From Batillaria attramentaria (lineage: Eukaryota > Mollusca > Gastropoda > Batillariidae): a stretch of 64,000 nt of DNA. Position 1 is the stretch's first letter; each line of letters starts with the position of its first letter. Positions 46,619-59,512 of this stretch are shown here, piece after piece. The notes beneath the pieces were generated by a model. It had not been told where the DNA came from. It made no database searches and saw nothing but the letters and a program-made list of their open reading frames with translations. The stretch spans positions 2,658,501 to 2,722,500 of the forward strand of contig JACVVK020000035.1 of NCBI GenBank assembly GCA_018292915.2, read 5' to 3'. The translations under genes and the position numbers were made by a program.

Positions 46619-47685
46619 TCGAAGCTTTGTTACGTCGTCGTCACAGCAGCATTTGACAAGATGGCAACCGTCAAACCATACCAGACGGCTGGTTGCTATA
46701 GTGCATTGGTCTGCGGTCGGCAGACACAGTTGATCATACAGAGCGGTAGAGGTGTGAGGTCGGTACATGTGCTTGGTAATGGGTGAGGCTCAAATACAGT
46801 TTGCTCAGCGACTGAAAGGCTTTCGGCAATGGTACTGGTGAAAGCGTGTTTGGGAGACATGTGTGCCGTGACATGCACATGCAGCGTTTGTTCGTTTGGT
46901 GACCAAGAAACAAGGAGAGAAGGTGGAGCCCAAGAAATAAATGGCGGAGATTTGTTGTGGTTCATGTACATGTACAGTCCCAGTTTTCCCCTACTATCAC
47001 TCTGGCTTCACTGTCAGCAGCTTGTGTGTGTGTCCGTGTGTGTGTGTGTGTGTGTGTCCGTGTGTGTGTGTGTGTGTGTGAGAGAGGAGAGATCATGCAT
47101 TTTCTTACAGAGAGAGAGAGAGAGAGAATTGATTTTATGGGCTTCTGTCCCTATTTATATACATATGTAGGTTTTGTGTGTGTTGCGTAAGAGTGGTGTG
47201 ACACTTATCCATGTTTCTGCAGTACAGTGTAGTGTTTTTGTTAAGGTGCTTTACATCTGCATGGGGCCTGGAATGATATTACATGTACACACATGGACAC
47301 AACAGCTTTGGCTGGCATACACCCCAGTCTGACCTCTCATCGTTCAGTCCCACAGAATGACAGAGTGAAGAGTTTTGCGTGAAAGAAGTGTTCTCTGTAA
47401 AACTGCTATGTTCTTAAAAACAAACCTGCTAAGTGTGTGTGTGTGGGCGGGGGGGGGGGGGGGAGATTATTTGTATTTGAGATTTCTTGTGGTAGTGAAT
47501 GCATCTGTTTTAGGTCATGTTTTTGAAACTGGTGTGAGAACGGGGTGGATTTGAACAAATGTTGCGAGCGTTTGTTTATACACTGATGAATGATATTTTA
47601 CTTTCCTTGTTCTACTGTCACCAGTTACTGTATAGTGGGTAGATTTTTGTGAGTTTTACCTGACAGTTGTTTTTGCGTGCAAGTA
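46619..47685 (+). other. KAT7 3'UTR and downstream flank
   Basis: AATAAA at 46936-46941, interrupted TG arrays at 47026-47080, GA at 47109-47128 and a G-run at 47448-47462. No further gene seen. Confidence 0.5.
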
Positions 47686-47689
47686 TGGT

Positions 47690-48918
47690 ACAGTGGACGC
47701 CGGATATAAGCAACTCGGATATAAGAAAACTCGGTTATTGCCAACGATTTTTTTTCCCCCGGCCAAACTCTTCTTTATTATGTATTACAAAAACTCGGAT
47801 ACAAGAAACTCGCTTATAAGAAACTCGGTTTTAGGAAAGCAAATTTCTTGTCCCGCTTGATACAAAAACTCGGATATAAGAAACCGAAAGTACATTTCCA
47901 AGAAAATTTCACTCATTGTAAGAAACCGAAAGTACATTTCCAAGAAAAGTTCACTCATTCTAAGAAAACAGGTCAGGTCTGACGTCACTTAGGACAGGCA
48001 CATGATTGCGCATGATTTTATTTTCTTGAATTGGATCTTTACCATTGTATTCCGTGCAAAATTGAATGTTGGCAACAAGAAAAATACGAGATGCATTCAA
48101 GTTTGTTGTTCTATTGTTATATGTTGTTTTTATTATATTTGTTTTTTGGCCTGATTGGGAGCTCTCTCCGAGGCTCTCTCTCTTCTCTCTCGCTCTGTAT
48201 GTCTGTCTCTGTCTACAGGGCTCGCGTTCAGGAGAATAAAAACTATCAGTATTAGACTAACTGTTGATCAATTCCTTTCTTTGACAATATACGTGGACCA
48301 TCTTTCCTCCATTCCCCTTCCCCCCTCCCAACAGAAAAAAAGCTAATTTGCAGCTTTTTTCAGCCAAATTAGACATGGAAAGCATCGCATATCATATTCT
48401 AATGGGAAGAGTTTTTTAATAGATCAAAAGTTGATACATAATGCACTTTAATATATCCTATAAATACAAGGCAATTCTCTCTCTCTCTCCTTAGCTCTTT
48501 TTTGTTTGTTTGTTTGTTTGGTTGGCTGGTTGGTTGGTTGGTTGGTTTGGTTGGTTTTTTTCTTTTTTTCTTTTTTCTTTACATGACCGCCAGCGCTACA
48601 GTTGGGAAGCAAAAACAGTATTTTCATGTTCAAACAAAAAAATCTGACATTGAAGGACACAAGCGCACAAGTGTATATTAACTCTACACATATATATTCT
48701 GTGCAAGTCTTTAAGAGAAACCAGATATTTCTTAATTTAATGCAAAACATACACGAACTGAGAAAAAAGAAATGTTTTAAGCCTTTTTTCACTGAACTCG
48801 GTTATAAGAAATATTTTCAAAATACTTTCTTATATCCGACTTTCAGATATAAGAAAACTCGGATATAAGAAACCAAAAAATTGCCCCCCTCGAGTTTCTT
48901 ATAACCGGCGTATACTGT
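47690..48918. mobile_element. Pogo/Tigger-like TIR element (non-autonomous), about 1.2 kb
   Basis: Ends cagtggacgccggatataag and (reverse) cagtatacgccggttataag, flanked by TA. Subterminal repeats of actcggatataagaaa occur several times at both ends (47705-47950, 48795-48900). The interior (CT array, poly-A/T, GGTT repeats near 48520) has no transposase frame. Confidence 0.8.
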
Positions 48919-50450
48919 ACGTCGTTTCATGAGTTTTTTTCCCTGCAGCATCTGTCAATGATCTTAGCTGTACATTACATATAAACTTGATGTTTACTTT
49001 TGATGTTTTACATGAAGTGTTGTATGTGAAGAGTCCTTTAAAAACATGCAGTAATCATGCGTGTGTTTCAGTCGAGTGTGTGTGTGTGTGTGCGCGCGTG
49101 CGTGTGCGTTTGTAGAGCATGTACACTGTTGTCAGAACACAAAAAAAGCTTTACCAAAAAAAACAAAAAAAAAACACCAACAACAAAAACCGCACCTACC
49201 GGATATGTTTTGTTCTGAATGTTAAACTATTTGGGATTGTCTTTTCTAAATCGAGTCATCGCAAAGCGGTTATGATACGAGTGGGAAAAAAAACAAACCA
49301 AAAAAAACAAACAAAAAAACCCAGCAGAGCGCTAGCAAAACGGGCCCGGCAAATCTGACATCGGCGTTCAGCTGGAAATACAACGTACTCCACACTTTGC
49401 AACGACGAACCGATAACACACACCTATTGTGTGCAGACGGCTTCATTTCCCCTGTACATGAGATCAACAACCAGGACAGCATCACCATAAATAACGACAC
49501 CAACAACCAGTGAAGCCGAATGAAAGAGACACTATCTTTTTGTCATTACATATATCACGGATCTCTGATGATCAGATGTCTGTGTGTGTGTGTGTACGTG
49601 TGGAGACGATGGGGATTTCCCCTTCTTTCCACTCAGCGGAATCTTTGAACATAGTTCTTCAATAACCCAACACTAATAAAAAGTGCACGGCTGCCGCAGG
49701 CGTCAAGTCTGTAATCCGAAGCGCCGGTAAGCTAATACACAGTGACCATTAGTTTTACGACACCCTCACTCTCCCGTCCTACGGCGACCTCCCCCCCCCC
49801 CCCCCCCCCCCCCCTCCCAACCTGCCACCCGCCAGCCCATCGCCCGCCCATTCACTTGAGAAAGGGTTTCAATGCTCTGGGCACCGCATGAATGATTCTA
49901 CTTTTATAAATTAGATTTTTTAAAATGTGCCAGATGAACACGGGTACAATACCCTCGGCAGATTACCTGTCTCCCGTACCCTGTGTCTGCTCCTTCTGCC
50001 GTAAGACGTCCACAACCCAATAAAAAAACAAAAACCAAACAAAACAACAACAAAACACAGAACAAAAACACAAACAAAAACCCAAACAAACAACAAAGCA
50101 AAACCAAAAACAAACAAACACCCCCCCCCCCAAAAAAAAAAAAAAAAAAATTAGTACAAGCCAGATCTGCCAGAGTGAAGGGCATTCGGCGCAACTTGAT
50201 TAAGGGTGTTAAACGAAATGGCGGGAAAATTTTCCGGTGCCACTTCTTACTGACGCTGCATGCACACAACAACAACAAAAATCATAATTTTTTTTTAAAA
50301 ATTATTTTCTTTTTTGACGTATACACATTTCATAGAGAAAAAAAAAACAAAACAAGACAGCAACAAACAAAAGCAAAAAGGTGGACAAAAATCATAATTT
50401 ATTTATTTCTTTACGAAGTTAAATTTGGCTTGGTGGCCGGGATTATTGCA
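48919..50450. other. No recognised gene
   Basis: A-rich caaaa-type stretches (49140-49330, 50020-50150, 50340-50370), TG runs, and a C24 tract at 49792-49815. The long frames here are low-complexity Lys/Asn/Gln artefacts. Confidence 0.6.
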
Positions 50451-50454
50451 CATT

Positions 50455-51013
50455 CATTATACTTACGTTTGTGTGTCTCATTATACTTACGTTTGTGTGT
50501 CTCATTATACTTACGTTTGTGTGTCTCATTATACTTACGTTTGTGTGTCTCATCAGTTATACTTACGTTTGTGTGTCTCATTATACTTACGTTTGTGTGT
50601 GTCATTATACTTACGTTTGTGTGTCTCATTATACTTACGTTTGTGTGTCTCCTTATACTTACGTTTGTGTGTCTCCTTATACTTACGTTTGTGTGTCTCA
50701 TTATACTTACGTTTGTGTGTCTCATTATACTTACGTTTGTGTGTCTCATCAGTTATACTTACGTTTGTGTGTCTCATTATACTTACGTTTGTGTGTGTCA
50801 TTATACTTACGTTTGTGTGTCTCATTATACTTACGTTGTGTGTCTCATTATACTTACGTTTGTGTGTCTCATTATACTTACGTTTGTGTGTCTCATTATA
50901 CTTACGTTTGTGTGTCTCATACTTACGTTTGTGTGTCTCATTATACTTACGTTTGTGTGTCTCATTATACTTACGTTTGTGTGTCTCATTATACTTACGT
51001 TTGTGTGTCTCAA
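50455..51013 (+). repeat. 24-bp minisatellite, about 23 units
   Basis: Unit: cattatacttacgtttgtgtgtct, with rare variants (cagt insertion, cc for ca). The period is a multiple of three with no stops, so all three plus frames and two minus frames stay open; that is not evidence of coding. The reverse strand carries ACGTAAGTAT in each unit. Confidence 0.96.
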
Positions 51014-51310
51014 GTCTCTTCTGTCTGCCTCTCAGATTCCTCAAACATGAGAACGAATTTACCCCCTGCTGGTTTCGCCACGTGTGCTTCTAGTTTCGGA
51101 AATCTAACAGCTCAAGGAATCTCAGTTCCATTTTTGACACCGCACTCATCGCCAGCCCTTTCCTTCTTTCAGTGTCAATTTCTGGCTGAGAACTATCATC
51201 CAAATCATCTTAGTGGTCCGCTGATGCCAAACACCACCAAAACGACCCGCTAACGCACAAATCTTAAAATTGGGCCTTTAATCTTACCCCGTGACTTACT
51301 CGTAAGGAGT

Positions 51311-51718
51311 GGGGGTGGTCGTTGGTCTAGTGGTTAAGAGACTTGTCACCAATGCGAGAGGACAGGGGTTCGAGTCCCACTAAAGAATCAGTTTTTCCTT
51401 CTCGTATGTGGCACCGTTCATTCGGGCTGATCGTCGGGGGTTGTCTCCTGGTACTCCGGCTTCCTCCCCCTCTGCTTAGGAAATGTTCAGCGCACAAAAT
51501 TTGAAAAAAATAAATGCAATTCTAAATTCCGAAACTTTAATAGCTGAGCTGACCCTTCGCACCACGTGATTGTAATGTGTTTATGTCCAGTGTGTGAGAG
51601 AATGTGTGTGTGATTCACGTGAGCGTGCGTGCTGGGTTCAGTTCGCGGCGCTATGAGCCGATTCACGAAATTGGGTAAAGCGCCTATACAATACTCATTA
51701 TTATTATTATTATTATTA
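51311..51718 (+). repeat. SINE-B full-length reference copy
   Basis: tRNA-like head ggtctagtggttaagag with box B ggttcgagtcc at 51367-51377; body tactccggcttcctccccc and acaatactcatt; ends in (ATT)n. About 408 bp. Confidence 0.92.
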
Positions 51719-51741
51719 AGTAATGCAGCGCAATCGTCGGG

Positions 51742-51908
51742 GAACCGGGGTGGCTGAATGGTAGAGCGTTGGACTTCTAATGCTCGACCCGAATTCCTAT
51801 CCCGGCTGGGGCCAAATATTTGTGCTGGCTTTTTCATCGTTGCCCCGTCAGTCTTTGATATCACCCGTATGTAGTGGAAAAGGACGTTAAACCTCCAAAC
51901 ACCCACCC
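51742..51908 (+). repeat. SINE-C full-length copy
   Basis: Head ggtggctgaatggtagagcg, box B-like region with a small deletion (gacccgaattcctatcccgg), tail gatatcacccgtatg...ggacgttaaacctccaaacac. Confidence 0.88.
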
Positions 51909-52369
51909 CGCGGCGCAATCGTCGTCCAAACTGTTGACTCGAGGTAGCGCCATCTAAATTTACCCCCTGTCCTTACACAATCAGGTCGTTACACAATCAG
52001 GTCGTGAAAAGATTCTTGAACAACTGATGGAGATTACGTGAACCGAATGCCGACACGCTTTGCATGTAGTGATTTCCAGCAGATTCAATCAGCTTGACTG
52101 GGTCTTTTGAATGGAGTAAGCAAAGCGTTGAAGTTGCGTTGACTTTAAAGCGGAAGAACGTGGGGGCAGTGAGGCGTACATACTGAATATCGCATAGAAG
52201 TTCTGTCACAGAACCTGTCGTACCGGTTGCGATAATTGCAGTCTCAGCAGGTTATGAAATGAAATGATAAGGTGTGTTGACTGCGATGTCGACAACAACT
52301 TCAAGTTTGCCGTACGCAAAAACAGGTCACTGAATCAAGAAACACTGAACAACAACAACAACATCAACA

Positions 52370-52481
52370 ACAACACACACACGCACGCACGCACACACTG
52401 GGTGTGCACACACAGTGCGCACACACACACGTGCGCACGCACATACGCACCATCACACACACACACACACACGGTACCGGC

Positions 52482-52531
<50 letters not shown>

Positions 52532-52585
52532 ACCCGGCACCACCACCACCACCACCACCTCCACCACCACCACCACCACCACAAC
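52370..52585. repeat. CA/CAC compound microsatellite
   Basis: (AAC)n, CACG-rich CA arrays, then (CAC)n at 52529-52582. His/Thr frames across it are artefacts. Confidence 0.93.
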
Positions 52586-52853
52586 CGTTTTTGTGGAAAT
52601 CTAGCTCGGCTAGAGAGGTCGTATTTTACAAAGCTGCACTGCTGCACTTGAAAAGCCGCCTTAAGCTTACAGGTTGACAAGGAAGTTCTCAAGATGCATG
52701 CGGGCTCGTCGGTCTAAGAGTACCACTGATGTAAAGGTGCAGTCATCTGTAAACTTGCGATTCCATTAATATTGCACTGAGCTACAGCTAAACAAGTGGT
52801 ATGCTGTTATTAAAACGCCATGAATGTGAGAGCGTATAAATCTGGCTTTCAGC

Positions 52854-53072
52854 TCAAGCAGCAGAGCAGGTGCACTGTGCCAGGTAGTCCCGGTGAGCCC
52901 GTAGAGGACGAGGGTCACCCAAGATCAGCGTGGATCCCGAACACACATGGGTAGCCCCGACTATATGGCAGGTCGTTCTGATCCAGTCGTTGTGTGTCAC
53001 GTCCCTCACCAGCTCCTGGAGTGAGTCAGTGGAGATGGGGGTCGGGGTAGGACGTGGAGTCAGTATAACCAT
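52854..53072 (-). CDS. Unassigned 72-codon ORF (doubtful)
   Basis: This minus-strand frame from ATG at 53072 to TGA has ordinary amino-acid use: LQELVRDVTHNDW and a Cys-containing C-terminal half ending CTCSAA. It is more GC-rich than its flanks and not repeat-derived as far as I can see. I recognise no family, no signal peptide and no partner exons. It may be an exon of an unresolved gene or chance. Confidence 0.2.
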   Translation of the reverse strand: MVILTPRPTPTPISTDSLQELVRDVTHNDWIRTTCHIVGATHVCSGSTLILGDPRPLRAHRDYLAQCTCSAA

Positions 53073-53777
53073 TAAACAACCAACGAGCCAATCCTTGGGG
53101 GTTCACACTGACGTCAGGAAGAAGGAGCTGTCTCCACGAAGTCGACTGCAAGTCAACGTTTTACTGTTTTGTCGTTTTCTCTCCTTTGTGCTTTGTAAAA
53201 GGAAGGTTTTAACATCATGATCTTGATAACCGTATGTTCAGAAGACCTTACAGTATGTTTGTAATGAGAGTGCATTTAGCTTCTTCTTCCAGAAAACCTG
53301 GCCGCCAGAGGGCGCACAGCTACAGGTGCAGCTCCTTGGAGTGGCCGTCATGACCTGGAGAAGAGCGTGGGATTGATCATGGCGACTGGGCTGCAGATCT
53401 GACGCAACCAGTCAAAGGACCGCAGAAGAAGAAGACGAAATACACGTACACACAATTGTTAGAACACAGCAAGGCTAAAAATCGAGTCATTGCGGCAACG
53501 CGGTTTTTTAATGAGCGGAGACAAACAAAAATCAGCTAAAAATACTCACACTTCACTGCGCAACGGCTAAACGGTTTTCGAAAACACGCGCATTCCCGCA
53601 ACTGAGTGAGACACGAGAACGTTTCACCTTTGCACCTGCATCAACACAAATCGTTGAATGCGAAACTCGACACGGGTTCCGGGTTCAGACATTTTTTTTT
53701 TTTGCCCGGCTTCAAACCGCGCTGACTCTCTCCCTGTCTCTCTGTCTCTCTTTGGATAATCTGAGTAACCATGTCAC

Positions 53778-54662
<885 letters not shown>

Positions 54663-54689
54663 GTACAGACAGAGACAGAGAGATTTGTT

Positions 54690-55090
54690 TCTTTATGCTT
54701 GCCATTTTTTCCTTCTTCTCTTCTTTCTTGTATTTCCTTTTATCAATGCTATTGTAGTCTTAATTTTTTTAATTGTTGTAGCAACGGCTGATTGCAAATG
54801 AATCATTGTTTGTTAAATAATTTCCGTTCTAAAATAAAATTCGTTCGTGCGTTTGTTCTCTCTCGTGGTGGTTTGTGCAATCTTTGATGTCACTCTGAAC
54901 AGACGCATAGAAACGCACTCCGAACAAACAACCTCGCAGTCACTCGGTTGAATTTTTACCTGTAACAAGAAAGTAACTACTACGCAGGGCGTCCCGCTAG
55001 TTCGGGTAACCCATGAGTGATCGGGGACGCCACATCCTGGATTAGAGGGGAAGCTCTGCCTAGCGCCCCGCGAGCTTCGGCAGTCGTGTA
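54690..55090. other. No recognised gene
   Basis: AT-rich stretch ending with a retroelement-like tail (ctaaaataaaattcgttcg near 54830), then unique sequence. Confidence 0.5.
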
Positions 55091-55680
55091 AAGGCTTTGT
55101 CAGACGTGGCGATACCAGCGGTAAATTGCACTCCCCAGCCGATTAAATCGGCTCGGCAGAGGCACTGAAGCGCCCCGCCGTCGGATCGCCAGTGAACAGA
55201 AACACGGTCCTATTTTTTTCTCGCCACGTCAGTCGATCGCCGCTGACCGCACGCTATCGCGCTTTGTGGTATTGTGTATTGTCCAGCGCCGGGCCGGCGG
55301 GCGCAGTTCGCTCACTGCACGCTCCGACAAGCCGTTCCGACAGCGCGCACAGGCTGGCAGCATCTGCCAGAAGTTTAAACCTTTGTCACACGCGACCATT
55401 TTGCACGTCTACCAGCGGTAAAACGCACTCTCCCAGGCAATTAAATCAGCTCGCCATGGGCCCTGCCTAGGGACGCCGTCGCCACCAACGCCTGTGGATG
55501 GAACACGGTCCTAATTTTTTCCTTCGCCACGCCAGCCTACCGCCGCTTTGTGTATTGTACAGCGCCAAACCGGCAGCGCCCAGTGCACGCTCAGCTGGTA
55601 TCGTGTGTACAGAAAACCCCCTTGGCGAGAGTGCGAGCTCGCTGCAGGCACTCAACGTGTGCAAACGCCTTTAACTATGT
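55090..55680 (+). repeat. GC-rich imperfect duplication, about 295-bp period
   Basis: accagcggtaaattgcactc...gattaaatcggctcg (about 55117) recurs as accagcggtaaaacgcactc...aattaaatcagctcg (about 55412). Both are followed by gaacacggtcctaattttt-like and gccgctttgtg-attgt blocks. No consistent ORF. Confidence 0.75.
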
Positions 55681-55791
55681 CATGCAGCTCAGTCGGACAT
55701 GATCAGCCGGACTGGGTGCTCTGGAATGGCATACACGAGGAAAAACTGAAAGAAGTCTCACCTTTTCCCCTGCATCGTTATATCTGTTAAT

Positions 55792-56205
55792 AATGATAAC
55801 AATGATTATTATAATGAGTATTGTATAGGCGCTTTACCCAGTGTCACGAATCGGCTCAAAGCGCCGCGAACTGGACCCAACACGCACGCTCACGTGAATC
55901 ACATGCAGTTACTCACACATTGGACATAAACACATTACAATCACATGGTGCGAAGGTTCAGCTCAGGTATTAATTTCGGAATTTAGAATTGCATTTATCA
56001 TAGTTTTTTCAAATTTGGTGGGCTGAACATTCCAAAGCAGAGAGGGAGAAAGCCGGAGTACCCGGAGAGAACCCCCGACGATCGGCCCGAATGGACGGTG
56101 CCACATACGAGAAGGAACAATTCTTTGCCCCGAGTGGGGCTCGAACCCCTGGCCTCTCGCATTGGTGACAAGTCTCTTAACCACTAGACCACCCACCGCC
56201 CCTTA
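55792..56205 (-). repeat. SINE-B copy, minus orientation
   Basis: gtattgtataggcgctttaccc to cttaaccactagaccaccc; near full length. Confidence 0.92.
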
Positions 56206-56666
56206 CAGTGAATCTGTGTAATCAGTGATTTCCTGAAATCCCCGACATTTTCAATAAGTTCATGTATCACTGTTTTCACTTAGGATTTCAGGAAATCACA
56301 AAAGTGTCCAGGGATTTCAGAAAATCACTGACCCCACGAAGTTTATGTCGTTCAGCTTCTCTTTCATGTCTTTTAGGACATGCAATTTGTAACCATATGC
56401 ATGTTCATCTCGAAGTCGCATATTTGAGATAGCCACAGTTCTTTGCTACTTCTAGACATCTTAACGCGTTCCAGTACTGTATCGAGTTCTTGAAAAAAAA
56501 AAAAAATTCCAGTGTTGTGTAATGCATTTTACCATTGCCACAAGGCTGCACTGAGCCTTCTTATATGAACGTTCGTAATTCCAGAATCTTTCTACTTCAT
56601 CCAAATAAAATTAGGTATATATACATGGGGCACATTTGCCCCTGCTTGAGTTCAATGTGATCATTA

Positions 56667-57193
56667 GGCATGTTTAGTAGGACTGACTTCGTAAGGAGGA
56701 CTTCGCTGAGCAGCGTAACCCATTAGTTTGCTCACACCGGCGGCAGAGTGCGCGAGCGGCTACTGCAACTGCGATTAGCTAATGGTACCCTTAAGCCTGC
56801 TCTTAACTGGGCACAGCGCGCGAAACACACATGTTCACGTCACAGTCGTTGCGCTCGGTGTGTCTACTAACTCCAAAACTGAAGACAGCTGTGCTCGGTG
56901 ACAAACCGACTCAGTGAAGATGCACTGTCCGCCATGTTTGCGCGCCGAATGACGTAGTACAGCCAGTCAGAATCTGTTGTGGAAACCACAGTCACAGTTG
57001 TGGCTATTTGAAATCCAGGTTGCTGTGATGACGCCACAGCGGCGGAAACCCCCCAAATCACAACTGTAGACAGCACTGTGGCGCTCCGCAGTGCCCAGTT
57101 AAAAGCCGGCTTTAACGTGCCTAATTTACATGTTAACTTGATGGGTTACGGTGCTTAGCGAAGTCTTCCTTACGAAGTTCTACTAAACATGCC
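56667..57193. mobile_element. TIR family 2 copy carrying a nested element
   Basis: Outer arms ggcatgtttagtaggact and ...ctactaaacatgcc, flanked by TA as in the 13615 copy. It is interrupted at 56791-57115 by a second element. Confidence 0.88.
56795..57111. mobile_element. TIR family 5: TTAA-flanked element nested in family 2
   Basis: Ends gcctgctcttaactgggcac and (reverse) agccggcttttaactgggc; TTAA on both sides (56791-56794, 57112-57115), the piggyBac-type target. Length 317 bp, no transposase frame. Confidence 0.85.
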
Positions 57194-58550
57194 TAATAAC
57201 TGTGACTGACTGACGCATTCGTGACTACGAAGAAAAAAGTGGCAAGATAGCACTTGATGCAAGCCTTTGCGTTAATCAGACTTTGCACAGGGATAGTAGG
57301 ATAACATTACTTCCTGAGCATTCGTGGGACTGTGAGTCATCTGCACTCCCTAAACTTAGGCCTGATACGTTCTATAGAAACGGCCTTTAGTAGAGTGGTT
57401 CGAGTTTGTCACCAGATATACGGCAGATGTTAATAGTATCATGTGCCACCAATAAATCTGACAAAACATCTAGGTTCCTGCATTTCTTCAGGGAAGGGTG
57501 TGGGGGTGTAGGGGAGAGGTGGGGGGTTGGGTGGCGGGATGGTAGGTCGAGCTGACCTGTCAGCAAGAGGATTGTCGGGTTGATTCCTTGTGGGAGGTAA
57601 GACCAGCCTATTGTCTTTGTTCGGGTTTTAGTACACCGGTATCACTGTTACCAGTTGCTTACGTAATGGAAAAAGAACACCAAACTCATAAAAACAAAAC
57701 TCTTCCTTGTCCTCACCCCCTCCCCCCTCCCCAAATTGATCTACTTACTCTTTGTTACAGGGAATGACCGGCTGAGTTCACTTGAACATCACCGTTACCG
57801 GTAGCTTAAATCAAACATTAGGATCTGTATACTCTGCCAAGTCCCGCAAAAAAAAAATAAAAAAAAATAAATGACGTAATGAATGCACCTTTGTAGCTGT
57901 CGGTGAACTAATGGGATTAAGATTACCGCAACCAATACGACCAGGGTCAGTGACATAATGTTTATGTGATATGATGTACGCCATGTTATTCGAAGGCTTT
58001 CCGCTTTCCAAGTCGACGCAATTGCAACGCTCCGCTTACTCGATTCAAAACACTCAGTTATTCTGATTATTATCTGGCGAAAACCACTGCATTCGCAATG
58101 ACTGCAAACAGCGTGCGTTCGGTGCAGTTAATATCAATAATAATAATAAATGGTATTTGTAAGGCGCAGAATAAAACTCAGTGCGCCGATCACTCACCGA
58201 CACTCACGCACAATTTACAGACTGTGGTCACGCATACACTGGTGAAAATGACGAGCCACTGCCACAGGCAATTACTGAAAGCCTTTATTAATCCTCCGTT
58301 GCTGGAGATTCAAGGGCATTGCAGGTAGTTTGCCAATAATATTAATTTAATAATAATAATGATAATAAAAAAAATATAGGAGACTTACAGGGCGCTTATA
58401 TACATGTACACAACAGGGTCTAAGCACGGTACATAATGACAGGACTCAAAGCAGGCACAGTCGACGACACACAGGCAGCATAAAGCAGCCACATAAAAAG
58501 AAATCTTACAAACCAAGAAACAAATGCAGAATACTCGTAGAAAAGAGTTT
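57194..58550. other. No recognised gene
   Basis: Mostly unique sequence with an A-run (57848-57868) and (TAA)n at 58135-58148 and 58350-58375. No coherent coding frame seen. Confidence 0.55.
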
Positions 58551-58552
58551 GA

Positions 58553-58665
<113 letters not shown>

Positions 58666-59010
58666 TTTCGTTGGTACAAACACACATGAACTCACTCATC
58701 CGGTGCCCAGAACATTGAAACCCCTGCGGACGATATTAGTTTTCTCAATTGAATGGATGGGTGAGTGGGGTGGGGGTAGGGGTGCGGGTGGTGGGGGGGG
58801 GGGGGGGGTCGGTAGGGCAGGGAGGGTGAGGGTGTTGCAGGATGTTGAGTTGAAACTGCACTCAAAAGTAAGGGTCACTGTGTCCTTACACTTAAGACTA
58901 TAGACAGGACGTCTGTGGCAGCCTTTCATGTTTTTCTTATCACTGGGTAATTTAACAATTGTCTTGCGGGGTTTCTGGCGCGTGGAGAGCAGGGGATCTC
59001 CCTGCTGTTT

Positions 59011-59012
<2 letters not shown>

Positions 59013-59102
<90 letters not shown>
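59013..59102. repeat. (CA)n microsatellite
   Basis: About 90 bp of pure CA, 410 bp before the BRICHOS start codon. A G15 run lies at 58793-58808. Confidence 0.97.
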
Positions 59103-59105
<3 letters not shown>

Positions 59106-59160
59106 AAAGTTCATGTGAACATCTAATGACCTCATCAAGACCGGATCCCGAAAGTCGCTC

Positions 59161-59290
59161 CTGATTGGTTCTTAGCTTGTCTGGCACGTCCATCTCCACA
59201 GCAGGAAGGTCAGCTCATCCACACCCTGATTGGCTCTTAGCGCGTCTGGCATGTCCATGCACCCCACAGCAGGAAGATCAGCCCATCCAC
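59161..59290 (+). promoter_or_regulatory. 65-bp tandem duplication upstream of the BRICHOS gene
   Basis: ctgattggttcttag at 59161 recurs as ctgattggctcttag at 59226, followed in both by gtctggca-gtccat and cacagcaggaag. Each copy contains ATTGG (inverted CCAAT box). It lies 220-350 bp before the start codon, so it is a plausible proximal promoter or 5'UTR. The start site is not known. Confidence 0.6.
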
Positions 59291-59512
59291 CCGTCTTCCG
59301 GAATGGCGGGTACAAATATCTGGACAACGTCGGGCTGGATGCAGTCGCCAGAAGTCCACGGCCATCCTGACACCAAGAGTGCTGCTCCAGTCCAGCTTGC
59401 AGCGTGTCTAACTGAACTTCAGATCTCGCAACTTGCAACCTGTTGGTCGTCTGTTCTCAAGGTTAGCCTGCTTTCAGAACTGAACGCTCCAGACTGAACG
59501 CACACCCCCAGA

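Noticed and set aside
50471..51253. 260-codon plus-strand frame with repeated YVCVSHYT
   Set aside because: It is a translation of the 24-bp minisatellite and is equally open in the other frames and on the other strand.
51311..51380. A functional tRNA gene
   Set aside because: Box A/B-like words are present, but the cloverleaf is not complete and the unit continues as a repeated SINE body.
53280..53445. Possible RT-like C-terminal fragment or short gene
   Set aside because: The text (cgccagagggcgcac, gaagaagaagacgaa) is suggestive of a retroelement end, but no conserved motif could be read.
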